A DNA stretch of 64,000 nt from NCBI GenBank assembly GCA_028023455.1, contig JAQFVV010012510.1, forward strand, positions 372,001 through 436,000, read 5' to 3'. The notes beneath the pieces are model-generated. The model made no database searches. It was not told the DNA's origin and saw only the letters and a program-made list of their open reading frames with translations. Below, one piece after another: positions 12,988-22,599 of this stretch. A program made the translations under genes and the position numbers. This stretch comes from Epiperipatus broadwayi. Taxonomy: Eukaryota > Onychophora > Udeonychophora > Euonychophora > Peripatidae. Every line of letters begins with the position of its first letter. The first letter of the stretch is position 1.

Positions 12988-13008
12988 ATTTATGTGTGTG
13001 TGTGTGTG
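12988..13008. repeat. (TG)n microsatellite
   Basis: Short run of alternating T and G, directly visible. Confidence 0.9.
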
Positions 13009-13336
13009 GTCCAATTTATGTTTGACTGGTATGAAAGCGGCTAATTTTAAAAATAACCAGTAATTGTTTATTAATGCTGTAATATCAAGATGGTTAAATT
13101 TATGGTAGTTGTATAAGTTTATCAGTGGTTATATTTTTATATTGGACTGGTAGTCCTGCAAAAGAAATGACAAGAGTTATCCCACAGAGACATTGGTTAG
13201 TTTTTCATGTGATATATTCCCCATCTAAAGTTGTTTTTGTTCACTATGATTGGCTATTTTTGTATTCTTAGTAAATTACTTATATTTCTAAATATATATT
13301 TTTTATATAATATATACACACAGAGAGAAAAAAAAT

Positions 13337-13950
13337 TTGTTTAATCTGGAGGTTAAAACAGCTGTTTATATTTTTAAAATCATAAAAATTACTGGTTCTG
13401 ATGATATTTCTGGAGAAGTTTTAAAATATGGTGATGGTGACATTAACTTTTTAAATATATATGGACCCATAAGATGTAGCACTTCTATTGTTCAAATTTT
13501 CAAAATTAATGAAGATGGTAAATACTATGATAATTATTACAGAATATAACAAAATATATTCAAAGATTTTATTGAACAGATTATATCTAGTCACTGATAA
13601 ATAGTAATCTAAGATGCATCATTTTAGAGAATCGAAAAGCATCTTCATATTATCTTTTCATTTCCAGGCAAAAGTAAAAAAGTGCTTTGAAGAAAATGTA
13701 ATTTGATACTGCCTTTATTGATGTAATCGTGATAGTTAACTTGGATAGTTGAGATTTGTGGCAGTATTTGAAATTAGTTTTAAGTTTTATATTATGTAGC
13801 TAGCAAATGATAATATGAAAAAAGCATATGGTGGGAATTGCTAGTGTTGAAAATAATACTGGTATTAAATAAAATCTAACTAACAATACATTTTTTATGG
13901 TAGGTGTCTTTAGAACAGTTTATAGTCAGTTTACTGAATTAGGTACTAAA
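13337..13950 (+). pseudogene. LINE reverse-transcriptase relic
   Basis: A 70-codon ORF (13337-13549) contains KITGSDDISGEVLKYGDGD, the conserved opening of many LINE RT domains (TGxDxIxxEVLK). It is followed by an NYYRI-like word and, after stops, readable KIYSKILLNRLY-, FRESKS- and FIDV-like words up to about 13730. Many stops and shifts show it is long dead. The clade is uncertain and differs from the RTE copy at 35864. Confidence 0.6.
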
Positions 13951-14403
13951 ATGGGATACAAATTTGAGAGATTTTTGGTTTGAATCAAATAATAGCTAAA
14001 ACAAGAATTATATTTTTCCTCCTACATTTTTACAATATTCTGATTATTGCCAATTTAGATAATTTATAAAAAAAAAGTTAAATAATATTCAAATACTCAG
14101 AAGATTTAACACTCAACAATAAAATTTTTATATGGTTTGAATTCAAATCAGCATAAGATTGGTTTCTATTATCAAATTTTGTGTATTAGTACTGAAAGGA
14201 CCATATAAAACTCGTAAGGGAGTTAATTTAACTATTGGAAAGTAATAAATATAGATTTTGGAAGTGTAAGATATTATGGAAATAATTTCCCAAATATTTT
14301 TTTTTATTCCAATAGTATTTGCCAATATTGAAATATTTGCCAATACTGAGATAATTTCATTTATTTCTGTTTGTGTGCACTTACTAACAATGTTATTAAG
14401 ATT

Positions 14404-14506
14404 GGAGTGGTGGTTGAGAGGTCAGCATGGCTGCATTACAAGCAGTTATCCCGGGTTAGCGGATTCGCTTTCCAGCCGATGCTATGACACATGAGAAAAA
14501 AAAATT
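14404..14506 (+). repeat. tRNA-derived SINE (class II tRNA-like)
   Basis: Box A TGGTTGAGAGGTC, anticodon-like hairpin GCTGC-ATTACAA-GCAGT, box B GGATTCGCTTTCC, end GCCGATGCTATGACACATG and an A-run. Confidence 0.8.
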
Positions 14507-14784
14507 AAGATTTTTTTTTTTTTAATTTAGCTGCTTGTGAGGTTTGGTTTAGGATTATTAATAATGGTAGTAGTTATTCATAAACATGAAAATGATATTT
14601 GGAAAAATTTAATAGTAATTAGATGATAAAAATTTTATTAATGCAATATGTGGTTTTGGTATTAATGTAAGGATTGAAAGAAATTACATGAAAACATGTA
14701 AATAATATTATATTTATTTATATTTTTTATATTTAAGTTAAATATAAATTTATTTCTATCAAGAATAGAATTTTAAGTTTGGTG

Positions 14785-14925
14785 TAGATATATTACTAAC
14801 CATAATCTTCATTGTCAACCATTATCAATCCACTGCAGGATGAAGATATCTCCAAGTTCAATTCACATTCTTTGGTCTCTAGATTCTCTTCTCCACATCA
14901 CTCCTCAGCAATATCTTTGGTTATA
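14785..14925 (-). pseudogene. RTE LINE 3'-end fragment
   Basis: On the minus strand this matches the 3' end of the LINE at 35864-38832: the GAACTTGGAGA word, CATCCTGCAGTGGATTGATA and ATGGTTGA-type terminal sequence. Only the last about 130 bp are present, the usual 5' truncation of LINE insertions. Confidence 0.75.
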
Positions 14926-15199
14926 TTAATAATATGAACATGTGTTTTAATGATCATTGCTAGGTTAAGGATTTTTTAAAAAAATTAATAAGAATTTTGG
15001 TACTGATTTAGTATGCGCTCACAGCTATTTGGAATTCTAATATCTGCCCAAAACCCCACGTGGTAGCGATTTCAGACAATAATTTATTATTTTATTTATA
15101 GGTTGTTTGTTTCTTTCCTTTTATTAGTTAGAATTATCAGTATTTATTGATATTTAAATATTTTATCATTTATTGCAATAAAATTTCATTTTTTTTTCT

Positions 15200-15500
15200 C
15201 AGTGATGTTTATTCATCAAAAAAAATATATAGATACAATTATAAAAAGGTTTACAGAGGAATGATTATAAAATAAATTGAAATTTTAGGAGCAACATGGT
15301 AAGAGGGGAAGGAAACATGTGAAAAGGAAATGGGAAGTGGAAAGGGTAAACGGTGTGTAGTTCAGGCTATCCAAAATGCATGTCTTCGTAATTGAGTCCT
15401 ATGACAGAGGCTGGGAGGATGGGAGTTAGAGGATTGCCCAAGTGTCTGTGAGGAGTGGAGGTGGGGCTAGTTTGGTATCTCTGGTTTTGAAAAAATTTCA
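15200..15500. other. Relatively G-rich unassigned segment
   Basis: The stretch 15290-15480 is purine/G-rich compared with its surroundings (AGAGGGGAAGGAA, GGAGGTGGGGCTAG). No long ORF or known element was recognised. It may be a piece of an unrecognised repeat. Confidence 0.4.
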
Positions 15501-15851
15501 TTTTGTGGTTAGAAACGATACATGTTGAATTCTGTGTAAACCGCTTTTGCTTTATAAAGTTACCTATATATATATATTGTTTATATTTGATTATCTAAGA
15601 CACATGTTAAGACTCCTATTTTAGGATCAATAATTTTAACTAGAGTTTTATTAAAATTGAGTGGTTGTAGATATTAGATTTTTTATAATTTTTAAAATCA
15701 TCTATAAGTTTAGTGAATTATTTATTAGATTAAGATTATTTGGGTGAGTGATGGCAAAGAATAATTTATATTTGTCAGGTAGATAGATATAAAATCACTA
15801 ATTACATATTCTTTAGTTTGTCTTGTGAAATGATAATTAGGTCCGTTTAGA

Positions 15852-15964
15852 GTTTTTTTTTCCCCCCCATATGTCATAGCATCGGCCGGGACGCGAACCC
15901 AGAACCGTCTGCAACCAACTACTTGCTTGCATGGCAGCTGCGATGACATCTCGGCTAACAACTC
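15852..15964 (-). repeat. tRNA-derived SINE (GCGTTGTTAGCCGAG subtype)
   Basis: Minus strand: GTTGTTAGCCGAGATG (box A), box B GGGTTCGCGTCCC, GGCCGATGCTATGACATATG and a G/A-rich tail. Confidence 0.8.
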
Positions 15965-16270
15965 GTAAGTAGCTATTATTTGGCAAATTTATTGTGTGGA
16001 AACGGGATTTATCCTATCAATGTAATATATAAGCGCAGTAAAATAAAAAAAATTAAATTATACTTATTAAATAAATACATTGGCAAGGTTATATATATTA
16101 GCATGTTTTTTTTTTTTTTAGCTTGATAAAAATTATGATAATGAATGTAATATCGCAAAAGCAAATTTTCATTATTTCGCTTATCAGAATTAAAAAAATA
16201 ATATTCTGACGCCTTAAAAATAATTTATAATAGACTTGAGTATTGCGTTTATGCGAAACTTAGATCTCAT

Positions 16271-16384
16271 CGTCATGCGTTGTTAGCCGAGAGGTCATCG
16301 CAGCCGCCTTGCAAGCAAGTAGTTGGTTGCAGACGGTTGTGGGTTCGCCTCCCGGCCGATGCTATGACATATGAAAAAAAAAAA
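16271..16384 (+). repeat. tRNA-derived SINE with 15-bp target-site duplication
   Basis: GCGTTGTTAGCCGAGAGG (box A) starts at 16277. Box B is GGGTTCGCCTCCC; the end is GCTATGACATATG plus an A-run. It is flanked by identical AAACTTAGATCTCAT at 16256-16270 and 16385-16399. The A-tail and the long perfect TSD show target-primed retroposition and suggest a fairly young insertion. Confidence 0.9.
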
Positions 16385-16399
16385 AAAACTTAGATCTCA

Positions 16400-16990
16400 T
16401 ATAATTTATAAGAATTATCTTATTCTAAAAGAAATATAATATAATTCTTCTTAGGAGCACACAATTGCAATAAAGCAAGGTATCATGTTTTTCACAAAGA
16501 AAAGTTTTCGGTAGAAGAGGTTACAAAATGACAATATGGCATAGCAAAATGTTAAAAGAAAATTAAAAATCAGCGATTAAATAGATAGCGGTATTTATTA
16601 TTCACCGGTTGGTTGAGTAATCATTTCACGATTCATTTTTAACTTTTTGATGTTTTCTCTCGTTTTATATATATTAGAAAGATTAATATAATAATTTTAT
16701 AACAGATTAAACTTTTAAAAAAAAAGGCTTTAATCATATTTTTGAATATCCGGCATTAATAATGAATAAATATAGACGTTTTCTCGCGCCAAGTAACGTT
16801 CTTTCTTAATAAAATTAAAATTGAATGATAATTCAACTTTAATTTTATACTGAAGAAGAAATACACAATTGATGAAAAGGTATAACAATATTTTATATGT
16901 TAAAATTTAAAAATTATATATGCAGTATATGTATGTTTAAGCGAATTACTCTCAGAACCGTTGTATTTATTGTTTGGACTATTTCCATCA
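16400..16990. other. AT-rich non-coding, nothing recognised
   Basis: No ORFs or repeat boundaries supportable. Confidence 0.5.
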
Positions 16991-16999
16991 TCTAAATAT

Positions 17000-17260
17000 G
17001 AGTATTGAATGTCTTAAAAAAATTTAACTTTATTTAAATATTCCAATTACAATCAACTATTAGTAATAGCACATCAAACAGGTAAGTATATGCAAACGTT
17101 TCGATAGGTATTATTCTTCCTTCATCTTCAGGTGTTGCTGGCTGGCCAGTGACAGGACTAGCAATACTCATATTACATTCAATACTCATATTAGATGGTG
17201 GAAATAGTCCAAACAATAAATACAACTGAAACACCATCATCACATACCTTCGGGAAAATA
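17000..17260 (-). repeat. PLE/SINE-like 3' region, family C copy C1
   Basis: It matches segments at 31690-31990 (minus) and 34490-34760 (plus). Shared blocks are a pol III box B-like word in the other copies, a GGCCAGTGACAGGACTAGC-type block, a hammerhead-like core (17091-17146) and a TTAAATAAAGTTAAATTTTT tail leading to AGACATTCAATACTCATATT. In the other two loci it follows decayed PLE GIY-YIG sequence, so it may be a PLE 3' UTR or a SINE riding on one. Confidence 0.55.
17091..17146 (-). ncRNA. Hammerhead ribozyme-like motif, family C
   Basis: Minus strand reads CACCTGAAGA (core CUGANGA, 17131-17125), a stem II region with AGG/CCU pairing, then TCGAAACGTTTGCA (17104-17091) giving GAAA, a loop-less ACGU stem III and a GUU cleavage triplet. 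A stem III this short normally requires dimerisation. Stem II pairing is imperfect and stem I is weakened by an apparent base loss, so this copy is probably not fully active. Confidence 0.4.
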
Positions 17261-17519
17261 CTCTCAGAACAGGTTTCTAGAATTTAAAGGGATTTTTTGA
17301 TAAAGGATCAAATAATATAAAGTACCTTCTGGTCATTAATCCTGGCTTATTGTAGCTTTACGTTCCTAGTAAAGTGATTATAGCTTGCAAAATTTATTCT
17401 AAAGTAATAATCCTAATAAGCAAAAAAAAATAATTAAAAAAAGAGAAAGATAACTATACAATGACTGCCCATTCTAAAAATAGTAGGATGCATACATTGG
17501 ATATATATCTACAATAATG

Positions 17520-17800
17520 ATATATAATATATAGGGTATTATGAGCATAAACTTTCACACCACCCACACTATCTTATAACACTGATACACTTGAACACAT
17601 ATATGTTGAAAAGATAAATAATCACCAATATATGTATTTCATGCTAAACTAGCAATCATCAGTTGGTCCAGATTACCATCTTCATACATATATGCTATAA
17701 GTGCTCAGATATATATTAAGATAGCCAAACCTCATACTTTAATGGACAGGCTTCAATCTACTCCACACTCCAATTCTTCAACCGTCCATGCATATAAATT
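17520..17800 (-). repeat. Repeat family B, single-arm copy
   Basis: It matches both arms of the foldback at 52655-53248: TATGTATTTCATGCT, CATCAGTTGGTCCAGATTA, GCTATAAGTGCTCAG and the block around TTTAATGGACAGG. No coding potential. The hammerhead-like motif at 17617-17677 sits in its conserved core. Confidence 0.65.
17617..17677 (-). ncRNA. Hammerhead ribozyme-like motif, family B (best copy)
   Basis: Read on the minus strand: distal stem I GGUAAUC pairs with GAUUAUU (17677-17671 with 17623-17617, 7 bp including G-U), proximal stem I CCAA pairs with UUGG (17666-17663 with 17628-17625), and an internal loop lies between. Core CUGAUGA is at 17662-17656. Stem II is UGCUA-GUU-UAGCA, flanked by a U-U mismatch. 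GAAA is at 17640-17637. Stem III is only two pairs (AU/AU with loop ACAU) before UA, predicting cleavage after 17629. All invariant core bases are present. The weak points are the U-U next to the core and the tiny stem III. Confidence 0.55.
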
Positions 17801-18450
17801 GTCACATATTTTTGTGTATACATAATGAAAATATCCTTTTTGTGGACTTTAATATAAAATGGTTCAAATGGTAAAATCATATAAAATTACAAATTTCTGA
17901 AAACGTAAATGAAGAATAAATAATGCGTAAGAAAGGCCTGCATATTTCAAAATGAAAAGGAATGTACGGAAATTGTGTATATATAATAAATGTTACATCA
18001 AACTTTTATGTTACATAAATCACTGTATAATAAAAGCTTTCAACCAACAATTCACTACTGTAGTTCATTCTAAACAAATAAATGAAAACAATCATTCTTG
18101 ATCAAATGGCTGTAAAAATAATTATGAGTGTTTGTCTAAAGATTTGCGATAACAGTTATTTGTAATTATATAATGAATGAACTATTTCCGTCATTTGTTT
18201 GACGTGTTAATGTTTTTAGAAAAATTTAAAACTTTACTCTTTTTCAAATATATTCAGCTATTAATGATAACATAAGGTTATAATGTTTTCAATACTTCTT
18301 CGTATATAAGGTGATATTGGTATTGCTTTTAATTTATTACATTTCAAAGACAATTATCATAATTTTTTACATATATATGTGTGTTTCTTTGTATTTTATA
18401 TTTTGACCGTTTTTGCAGATATTTATGTAAAATATTTGTGTTTAGGTCAA

Positions 18451-18551
18451 GCATTGATGGTCAAGAGGTTAGCACGGTTGTCCTATAAGCAGTTGTCCCG
18501 GGTTAGCGGGTTCGCTTCCCGGTCGATGCTATGACACATGAAAAAAAAAAA
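18451..18551 (+). repeat. tRNA-derived SINE (class II tRNA-like)
   Basis: The 5' GCATTGA pairs with the 3' TCGATGC as an acceptor stem. Box A TGGTCAAGAGGTTAGC, box B GGGTTCGCTTCCC, end GCTATGACACATG and an A-run. Confidence 0.85.
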
Positions 18552-18831
18552 TTATGTTTAGTTAATGTAAATTTGCCAATCCTATGACTTGGAGTTTTCA
18601 ATCGAAAGAGTGATTTAAATTTTTTCAGATAGCTGCAGATTTTTTTAAGTGTTAAAATATTTTTCAGGTAGCTGCTATCTTAGACAACCAAATTTATCTA
18701 GAAGATAAACAGGAAAAAAAAACTATAAAAACCTTTTGCATCAGAGAATTATCTAATTTGGTGAGAAGTATCTTGTGTTTTTGCTGAATTTCAACATTGT
18801 GAAAGAATATTGCAGAGACTTTGTCCTACAG

Positions 18832-18855
18832 TGTGTGTGTGTGTGTGTGTGTGTC
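18832..18855. repeat. (GT)n microsatellite
   Basis: Run of GT dinucleotides upstream of the ankyrin gene exon. Confidence 0.9.
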
Positions 18856-18926
18856 TGCGTGTTTATAAGATTTTTTTTTTCAAATTTTATTTCAACATCC
18901 TTTTGTTTATTTATTTAGGATAATAA

Positions 18927-20606
18927 ATGGAATGCACATTTAATAGTGATCTTTACTTTGGAATGAAAGAAAATTTTGATAATTTCTCATCTCTTAGGAA
19001 TATGATTAAAAAATCTACAGACATTAGTAAAAAGGCAAGACATCAGCGAACATTTGAAAAATATTCGAAAGCTGTACCATTAGTATTTGCATGTTCAATT
19101 AAGAAAAATAATATTTCACTGATAAAAGATCTAAGAAGTAATGGATTTGACATAAACGCAGTGGATAAGGAAGGAAACTCAACTTTACATCTTGCAGTTT
19201 TAAATGGTAATTCGGAAACAGTAAAATGTATTCTTGAAGGCAAGTGTAATGTAAACATCTTAAACAATAAAGGACAATCACCGTTATTTATTGCATGTTG
19301 CATAAGTTCTGACTCCATTGTTGATTTACTTATTAAGCATGGTGCTGATATTAATGTTCGAAATATTTATAATCAAACCCCCTTGATTGGTTCTTGTTTA
19401 GTGGAAAATCCAAGTAAGCAGATTATACAACTTTTGTTAAAAAATAAGGCTGATGTTAACGGAATATCTGACAAATTAAATACTGCATTGCATTTGGCTT
19501 GTTATATTAAAGTTGAAGTATTACGATTATCGGTGATAAAAATCCTAGTAAATGCTAAAGCCGATGTTAACGTCATTGACAGAGATTGTAGAACTCCTCT
19601 TTACCTTGCTTCCACCTTTAATTATATTGAAACGGTTGAATATTTATTGCAGAATAATGCTAACATTAACTTAGTCGACAGGTATAATGAAAGTTGTCTT
19701 CATGTCGCTGTTGTACAAAATAATTTTAATCTTAGCAAACTCCTATTAAGTTATGAAGCATCTATGGATATACAGAGAGATACGTATTTAGGCTCTTTAG
19801 TTTTTCACTGGGCTGTCTCATTAGGTTACACAGACATTATGAGATTACTTATAGATTATGGATGGAACCCTGATACTGTTGAACCACATGGGAATACTGC
19901 TTTACATTTTGCTGCGCTGAGAGGACAGATTAAATCAATGAAATTTTTGTTACACTATTCTGAGATTAACATCAATAGTCGTAACAAATTTGGATTGACA
20001 CCATTCTATATGGCATGTGAGAGATGTAAGTTTCCTGTCATAAATTTTTTAGTTGCTAACAGATGTGATATCAACATTAAAAATTTACACGGTCAAACTC
20101 CACTCTATAGAGCTTGTAAAAAGGGCTGCTCGGATTTAGTAAAATGTTTATTGAGTTTGGGATGCCAGTTACATAGTAGTGCAAACTCTCCGTTAAAATT
20201 ATTGCTTGATCAGTTAAAAGATAGCCATAAAAATCACATGGTCTCTCCTACCAATTTAATCACAATAAGTGAATTACTTTTAGAAGCAGGATATGATATT
20301 AGAAGAGACTCATCTTTAATTTTTTTCAAAAATTACTTAAAAACATTTCCACCAAAAATATTAAAACACCATTCAGAGTTTTTTGACACGCTTTACAGCT
20401 GCACCAGGGAGTTTGTACGACTGGAGATTCTGGCTTGCCACTGTGTTAGGTCCTACTTTCGAGAAAAGCTCGAAACAAGTATAAATAATATGCAAATAAA
20501 TAGTGATATCAAAAGGAAAATTTTAATCTTTAGTAATAATTTTTCATATAATTGTAATGATAAAAACAAAAGTTTGAAATACAAGTGTTTTCATTTGTTT
20601 ACTTAA
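18927..20606 (+). CDS. Ankyrin-repeat protein with SOCS-box-like C terminus (ASB-like)
   Basis: One open exon of 559 codons, by far the longest host-like ORF in the window. About eleven ankyrin repeats run from roughly residue 49 to 420, with clear NSTLHLAVLNGN, GQTPLYRACKKG, GNTALHFAALRG and ADVN/CDIN-type turns. Residues about 494-535 (FVRLEILACHCVRSYFREKL...) resemble a SOCS box, which in ASB proteins binds elongins and cullin-5 so that the ankyrin domain can present substrates for ubiquitination. The SOCS reading is weaker than the ankyrin one. A polypyrimidine tract plus TTTATTTAG at about 18900-18919 is a likely splice acceptor just before the ATG, so a 5' non-coding exon may exist upstream. 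No AATAAA was seen soon after the stop. Cytosolic; no signal peptide or membrane segment. The intact frame among dead elements suggests selection. Confidence 0.85.
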   Translation: MECTFNSDLYFGMKENFDNFSSLRNMIKKSTDISKKARHQRTFEKYSKAVPLVFACSIKKNNISLIKDLRSNGFDINAVDKEGNSTLHLAVLNGNSETVKCILEGKCNVNILNNKGQSPLFIACCISSDSIVDLLIKHGADINVRNIYNQTPLIGSCLVENPSKQIIQLLLKNKADVNGISDKLNTALHLACYIKVEVLRLSVIKILVNAKADVNVIDRDCRTPLYLASTFNYIETVEYLLQNNANINLVDRYNESCLHVAVVQNNFNLSKLLLSYEASMDIQRDTYLGSLVFHWAVSLGYTDIMRLLIDYGWNPDTVEPHGNTALHFAALRGQIKSMKFLLHYSEININSRNKFGLTPFYMACERCKFPVINFLVANRCDINIKNLHGQTPLYRACKKGCSDLVKCLLSLGCQLHSSANSPLKLLLDQLKDSHKNHMVSPTNLITISELLLEAGYDIRRDSSLIFFKNYLKTFPPKILKHHSEFFDTLYSCTREFVRLEILACHCVRSYFREKLETSINNMQINSDIKRKILIFSNNFSYNCNDKNKSLKYKCFHLFT

Positions 20607-20814
20607 AAAATACTAATTGTGATATTATTTCTTAGTTAAAAGTTGTTGTTTTTTTCAATGAAAATGTAAAACATAATGAAAAGCAAAATTATTTGAAGAA
20701 AACAACTCCTTTCAAATTAGATATCAACTGATTGTAGAAGCTGACATTATGTTAATGTCCATTAACAAAATGCTTATATAATTATCTATGATCAAAAAAA
20801 TCTCTGTGCAGTTT

Positions 20815-20940
20815 GTCGCAGTTGGTATAGTATCCGGAATCAGGTGACTCGAGATCAGGTGACTCGAGAGTTGATTCTGCAGCTCACAATTCTGACGCTC
20901 AAACTTCTTATGAACTTCCAAGAAATAAAACCATATATCT
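20815..20940 (+). repeat. tRNA-like SINE copy related to the 133-bp tandem array
   Basis: AGTTTGTCGCAGTTGGTATAG followed by TTGATTCTGCAG, CTCACAATTCTGACGCTCAAACTT and TATGAACTTCC parallels each unit of the array at 27930-28560 (TTTGGTATAATTGGTAGAG, GAATTCTGGCACTCACAG, CTCAAACTTT, GAACTCATGAACAT). A short internal duplication (GGTGACTCGAGA twice) is present. Confidence 0.6.
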
Positions 20941-21278
20941 TGTTTGATATCAAAGACAAAGATTTTATCATTAACTGATGCAATAAAGTATGCTATTATT
21001 ACATTTGAAAAATAGAAGTCGCAAAGCCGATACCCAACATTTTTAGTAATAGTTATTTCATACAGTATATTTCCAGAATAATGTACTTCTTCAGAATTCA
21101 GTGTACATATTATTTTGATCTTTGTACTATCTGAAAAGCTTTGTCTTATTACATGCAATTCGTAAGTCTGATTTTATATAAAAATATATAAATTAATGTT
21201 CAATTTTTAAGTACATGTAGAAATTAAACATAAACATCACATGACCACCTCCTCTTATGCTTATGTATAACTATTATT

Positions 21279-21292
21279 AAAACAGGCCAAAC

Positions 21293-21327
<35 letters not shown>

Positions 21328-21520
21328 CAAGCTAAAATCTAGATGCAGTGCTCTCAGATCCAAGGCTCCTCACTGACGAAGGCCGTAAGCCAGAAACTAG
21401 TCTGGGGATATTAGATGAGTTGGCACTAGATAGGATTTTATGCACAAGCCTTCTGGCATTCCTTGATTACTCTAGCTTGCTGCGTGTTGCAATATATATA
21501 ATGAGTTTTGCCTGTTTTAA
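21279..21520 (+). repeat. Family A repeat, copy A2 (best ribozyme copy)
   Basis: The left end AAAACAGGCCAAACTCACTATA (21279-21300) and the right end TGAGTTTTGCCTGTTTT form the family's TIR-like termini. A (TA)n run (about 21296-21325) lies just inside the left end. The centre is the hammerhead-like motif, followed by the conserved arm (GGCACTAGATAGG, TTTTATGCACAAGCCTTCTGG, TTGATTACTCTAGC). Flanking words outside the termini (CATGACCACCTCCTCTTATGC at 21240-21260) recur beside other copies, so the real repeat may be larger. Confidence 0.75.
21358..21416 (+). ncRNA. Hammerhead ribozyme-like motif, family A (best copy)
   Basis: The layout fits a type I hammerhead. Distal stem I AUCCAA (21358-21363) pairs with UUAGAU (21411-21416) with one mismatch. 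An internal loop GGCU/AUA follows. Proximal stem I CCUCA (21368-21372) pairs with UGGGG (21403-21407). Core CUGACGA is at 21373-21379. Stem II is GGC-CGUAA-GCC (21381-21391), flanked by an A-A mismatch. GAAA is at 21393-21396. Stem III is AC/GU around a two-base loop, with cleavage triplet GUC at 21400-21402. All invariant core bases are present. In other copies the distal stem I strand reads UUGGAU, which restores perfect pairing. The A-A next to the core and the minimal stem III are cautions. Confidence 0.6.
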
Positions 21521-21539
21521 CAGAAATTAAACATCCTAT

Positions 21540-22540
21540 AGACAGAATGAAGTAATTAATCAATCAAAAACTACAGGTAAGTGATAATACTTGATTATTT
21601 ATAGGTAGCTTGCCATCTTCTTGACCACCAATTTTTTCTCATGGCAGCTATTCAAAAATGAGTACACCCATTCTCACTCCAGACGAAAAAAGCCAGATAA
21701 AGAATTAACAGTTGAATACAAGGTTTATAACAATTATGCAAATGTATGTGGGAAAATGTATCCACATGTCACATACTCATTTTTCAGTTTTTTTATTTGC
21801 CATCTTGCAATATTATCTCTTCACTTTTTCTGCAGTAAATTTTTGTTTTTGAAAGATTTTAACAACTTGTTTAATTACAACTCACCATGAAATTATATTT
21901 ACAGCTTTATATTCATAAATTAAGCAATAATACATCACTTCAGAGTATCTTTGAAATAATCTTTTAATGTAAATTTGAATGTACCTCCCTCTTGAAATCC
22001 ATGCTCAGGTTCACATTTACATATTTGTTAGAATATATGTCTTTATTGATTACCTATTTTATTTAATGAAGTTATGCCATGACAGTAATAGATTCAATAT
22101 CATTACTTCCTGCAAGGTAAATAACATATTAGTTGCTATTATGATTCTTAATTAAAAAATTTCCAAGGCACCTTTAAATTATATAGATAGATGTTAATGT
22201 CTCATTTCCACACAATAAATTTTGAAGATAGTAGATGAAGCAGTTTCACTATGATGAAATATTCTAATACTTAACATTTTAAATGTAGCAACAGTGGCAA
22301 ATTCAAGTTCATATTTTATTAAATATCTACCAAAATGTTTAAATTAATTCAGATTCTCTAACCCATCCAGACTAAAAGCTGTGGGAGATTTTTTCCTACT
22401 CACTAATTCCTAATGCATCAGAGATTTTATAATTATTAAATTAAGACTTTATAGACTGATTTAAAATATCAAAAGCATTTTATAAATCAATTTTGAATTG
22501 ACAAAAATAACCCAATCAATAAAATATTGTAGAAGCCAAG
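21540..22540. other. AT-rich non-coding, nothing recognised
   Basis: An 89-codon ORF at 21621 has no recognisable domain or flanking splice context and is treated as chance. Confidence 0.5.
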
Positions 22541-22599
22541 GAAAATTATTGTTTTTGATTATATTATATTCAAATTAAAATCTTCATCAAACTTATTTT

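Noticed and set aside
15725-15961. 78-codon ORF (and a similar one at 53304)
   Set aside because: Its conserved part is translated tRNA-derived SINE sequence.
19043-19318. Minus-strand ORFs opposite the ankyrin gene
   Set aside because: Antisense shadows of a conserved repeat protein.
20740-21158. 144-codon minus-strand ORF after the ankyrin gene
   Set aside because: It overlaps a tRNA-like SINE copy, contains a SINE-derived HLISSHLI duplication, and no domain is visible.
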